From Novosphingobium colocasiae (GTDB lineage: Bacteria > Pseudomonadota > Alphaproteobacteria > Sphingomonadales > Sphingomonadaceae), in NCBI RefSeq assembly GCF_014652555.1, contig NZ_BMZA01000015.1:1-64000 (forward strand): DNA of 64,000 bases, given 5' to 3'. The notes beneath the pieces were generated by a model. That model did not search any database. It was not told where the DNA came from and worked only from the letters and a program-made list of their open reading frames with translations. Below are positions 62,390 through 64,000 of this stretch, in pieces (within the stretch, counting starts at the first letter, position 1; each line of letters begins with the position of its first letter). The position numbers and the translations under genes are program-made.

Positions 62390-62746
62390 ATGATCAAGAT
62401 GCTGTTCTTCCTGAAGCGCCACCCCAGCCTGTCCGGCGAGGAATTCAAGGCGCTTTACGAAAGCCGCCATGCCCGGCTTGGCGAAAAGCATGCGCCCACC
62501 GCCGCCCGCTATGTCCGGCGCTACCTCGAACCGGTGCCCGAGTTGTTCACCGGCGAAGCGGCCGAACCCGAGCATGACGTGGTCACGGAACTGTGGTTCG
62601 CCGATCGCGCCGCCTACGATGCGGCGATGGCGAACCTGTCCCGCCCGGAAGTGGTGGCCGAGATCGTCGAAGACGAGGAAACGATCTTCGACCGCAGCAA
62701 GCACCGGGTTTTCATGGTGGATGAGTGTGATTCCGTCATCACCTGA
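62390..62746 (+). CDS. EthD-domain protein
   Basis: The 118-residue protein is a dimeric alpha/beta-barrel EthD domain: MIKMLFFLKRHPSLSGEEFK, LYESRHARLGEKHAPTAARY, and VVTELWFADRAAYDAAM. EthD proteins accompany P450 systems in ether-degradation loci and other oxidative operons; their role is not known. It is the last plus-strand gene of the island and is followed by a long inverted repeat that may terminate the operon. Confidence 0.88.
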   Translation: MIKMLFFLKRHPSLSGEEFKALYESRHARLGEKHAPTAARYVRRYLEPVPELFTGEAAEPEHDVVTELWFADRAAYDAAMANLSRPEVVAEIVEDEETIFDRSKHRVFMVDECDSVIT

Positions 62747-62749
62747 GGC

Positions 62750-62892
62750 TCCTCCCCTGATGGGGAGGGGGACCATGCGCAGCATGGTGGAGGGGCACAG
62801 GCGGTTTACGGAAGGTCGAGAGGGCGCGCCGTGTCGAACCTGCCCCTCCACCACCCTGTGGGTGGTCCCCTCCCCGTTTCGGGGAGGATCAC
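62750..62892. repeat. Long inverted repeat with embedded small hairpins, terminator-like
   Basis: Left half CTCCTCCCCTGATGGGGAGG followed by GGGACCATGCGCAGCATGGT; right half CCCTCCACCACCCTGTGGGT, then CCCCTCCCCGTTTCGGGGAG. Same element as at 21300-21441, with the two inner hairpins exchanged. It lies between the convergent EthD and VOC genes. Confidence 0.75.
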
Positions 62893-62893
62893 C

Positions 62894-63298
62894 CTACCCC
62901 CGCTTGATCGCGATGAACGCCGCGATCTGGCCGCGCTGGCACAGTTCAATGATCGTGCCGTGACCGTCCTTCTTGGTGATCCAGCCGCGCCGCAACGGCA
63001 GGTTCTCGGTCGGCGGCTGATCATAAACCTTGAGCCCGGCCGCACGGTATTCCGCAAAGGCAGCGTCCAGATCGTCAACCTCGATCGCCACCACCACATC
63101 GCCATGCGCCAGTTCGCCTTTGCCGGTAAAGCTGACCAGCTCGATCGGTACCCCCTTGCCATCCGTGAAGAAGGCGCAGGCGATGCCCAGTTCCGGGACC
63201 TGGGCGATGATCGGATCGCCCCCCAGCAACGTGCGATAAAATGAGATGCCCGCGTCCATGTCGGCGACGAAAATAGCGATGTGATCGAGTGTCTTCAT
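62894..63298 (-). CDS. VOC-superfamily protein (methylmalonyl-CoA epimerase-like)
   Basis: The 134-residue protein has the paired beta-alpha-beta-beta-beta modules of the vicinal oxygen chelate fold: MKTLDHIAIFVADMDAGISF with the first metal His, IELVSFTGKGELAH, and RGWITKKDGHGTIIELCQRG with the metal Glu. It resembles methylmalonyl-CoA epimerases and glyoxalase-like isomerases. It is read with the acyl-CoA ligase gene 17 bases upstream (minus strand), so a CoA-ester epimerase role is reasonable but inferred. Confidence 0.86.
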   Translation of the reverse strand: MKTLDHIAIFVADMDAGISFYRTLLGGDPIIAQVPELGIACAFFTDGKGVPIELVSFTGKGELAHGDVVVAIEVDDLDAAFAEYRAAGLKVYDQPPTENLPLRRGWITKKDGHGTIIELCQRGQIAAFIAIKRG

Positions 63299-63314
63299 AC
63301 GATTGCGATGGCCT

Positions 63315-64000
63315 TCAGGCTTGGCGCGCGACGGCGCGGGCAGTAGCGGTATCGACGACGGGCAGCTCGCCTGCGACGATCATCTCGCGCAGCTTGAACT
63401 TCTGCAGCTTGCCGGTGTCGGTGAACGGAAAGGCATCGACGAAGGCCCACTGGCTGGGCACCTTGAACGGCATCATCAGCCCGCGCGCATAGCTGCGCAG
63501 CGCGAAGGGATCGGGATGGCACCCTTCGCGCGGAACGATCACCGCCGCCACCTGTTCGCCATAGAAGGCATCGGGAATGCCGATTACGGCAATCCCTGCG
63601 ATCTCCGGGTGATCGCCCAGCACCGTCTCCACCTCGCGCGGGTAGATGTTCTCGCCGCCGCGAATGATCATCTCCTTGATCCGCCCGGTGATGGCGACGA
63701 AGCCCTGTTCATCCATCCGCGCCAGATCGCCTGATCGCAGCCAGCCGTCCGGCGTGATCGTGCGTGCGGTTTCCTCGGGCTGGCCGACATAGCCCAGCAT
63801 GTTCTGGAAGCTGCGCACCCAGATCTCGCCCTCTTCGCCCAAGGCCACCGCTTCGCCGGTTTCGGGATCGGCGATCTTGACGTCGAAGTGCGGGATCGGC
63901 CGGCCCAGCGTCGTCAGCCGCTTGTCCATCGGATCGTCGCGCCGGGTGGTGATGCACACGCCATGCATCTCGGTCTGGCCGTAGACGTTGACGAGGCTAG
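63315..64000 (-). CDS. AMP-dependent acyl-CoA ligase, C-terminal part (cut by window end)
   Basis: The visible 228 residues are the C-terminal third of an adenylate-forming CoA ligase: LVNVYGQTEMHGVCITTRRD (A5), GEIWVRSFQNMLGYVG, DGWLRSGDLARMDEQGFVAI (A7/A8), KEMIIRGGENIYPREVET and the catalytic Lys in FPFTDTGKLQKFKLREMIV (A10). The frame is open to the right edge, so the start lies beyond base 64000. It is a second CoA ligase of the island, on the opposite strand, probably with the VOC gene in one operon. Confidence 0.92.
   Translation of the reverse strand, partial: SLVNVYGQTEMHGVCITTRRDDPMDKRLTTLGRPIPHFDVKIADPETGEAVALGEEGEIWVRSFQNMLGYVGQPEETARTITPDGWLRSGDLARMDEQGFVAITGRIKEMIIRGGENIYPREVETVLGDHPEIAGIAVIGIPDAFYGEQVAAVIVPREGCHPDPFALRSYARGLMMPFKVPSQWAFVDAFPFTDTGKLQKFKLREMIVAGELPVVDTATARAVARQA

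Overview
The window looks like chromosomal DNA of an aerobic, GC-rich, Gram-negative alphaproteobacterium of the order Sphingomonadales, most like Novosphingobium or a relative. The grounds are protein family content (TonB-dependent receptors next to catabolic genes, a Fiu/PiuC iron module, glutathione-dependent formaldehyde oxidation, PQQ dehydrogenase, a DUF808 protein), the gene style (many GTG starts, SDR-rich catabolic operons) and several families of intergenic inverted repeats. The genus is inferred; there is no rRNA gene to confirm it.

Left part (1-26 kb), mostly housekeeping. It opens with the 5' part of a frame-broken IS4/Tn5-type transposase. Next come lepA, a membrane GGDEF-EAL-PilZ protein, an adrenodoxin-reductase-type ferredoxin reductase, a membrane glycosyltransferase and dnaN. 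fabD and fabG follow, separated by a GxxExxY gene enclosed in an inverted repeat. A divergent peptidoglycan recycling pair (LD-carboxypeptidase and Mpl-like ligase), a globin-coupled chemoreceptor, a DUF808 membrane protein, a lone flagellin, a GST, an intracellular PHB depolymerase and a Tat-exported PhoX lipoprotein come next. The rpsF-rpsR-rplI operon closes this part. The 0.95 kb between phoX and rpsF is a repeat nest with an AT-rich palindromic core.

Middle part (26-44 kb). An apparent seven-gene minus-strand iron operon runs exbB, exbD, tonB, siderophore receptor, PiuC-type hydroxylase, ferric-reductase-like membrane protein, PepSY protein, behind a triple Fur-like operator. Then come a 3-TM holin-like gene, a small lipoprotein, aroQ, an Lrp regulator, a histidine kinase with a degenerate ATPase end and a polysaccharide-deacetylase-like gene. 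Two tRNA genes, tRNA-Ile2(CAU) and tRNA-Pro(UGG), follow. Next are the formaldehyde detoxification pair (fghA, frmA) with a divergent LysR gene, then a PQQ/cytochrome c alcohol dehydrogenase lipoprotein and a TetR regulator.

Right part (45-64 kb), a catabolic island. Two 2-hydroxyacyl-CoA dehydratase/benzoyl-CoA reductase-type subunits point left from an AT-rich 0.4 kb divergent control region. Pointing right is a tightly packed run: two SDRs (the first without YxxxK), acyl-CoA dehydrogenase, APH-type kinase-like protein, PECR-like SDR, acyl-CoA synthetase, TonB receptor, aldehyde dehydrogenase, NTF2-like protein, SDR, cytochrome P450, [3Fe-4S] ferredoxin, a second acyl-CoA dehydrogenase and an EthD protein. 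A VOC protein and a second acyl-CoA ligase (cut by the window end) close it on the minus strand. The parts fit uptake of a hydrophobic compound, P450 hydroxylation, oxidation to an acid, CoA activation and an unusual CoA-ester route that may include a radical dehydratase or reductase. The substrate cannot be read from the sequence. No activator of the radical enzyme and no dedicated ferredoxin reductase lie in the cluster; the FprA-type reductase at 5.8 kb could serve the P450.
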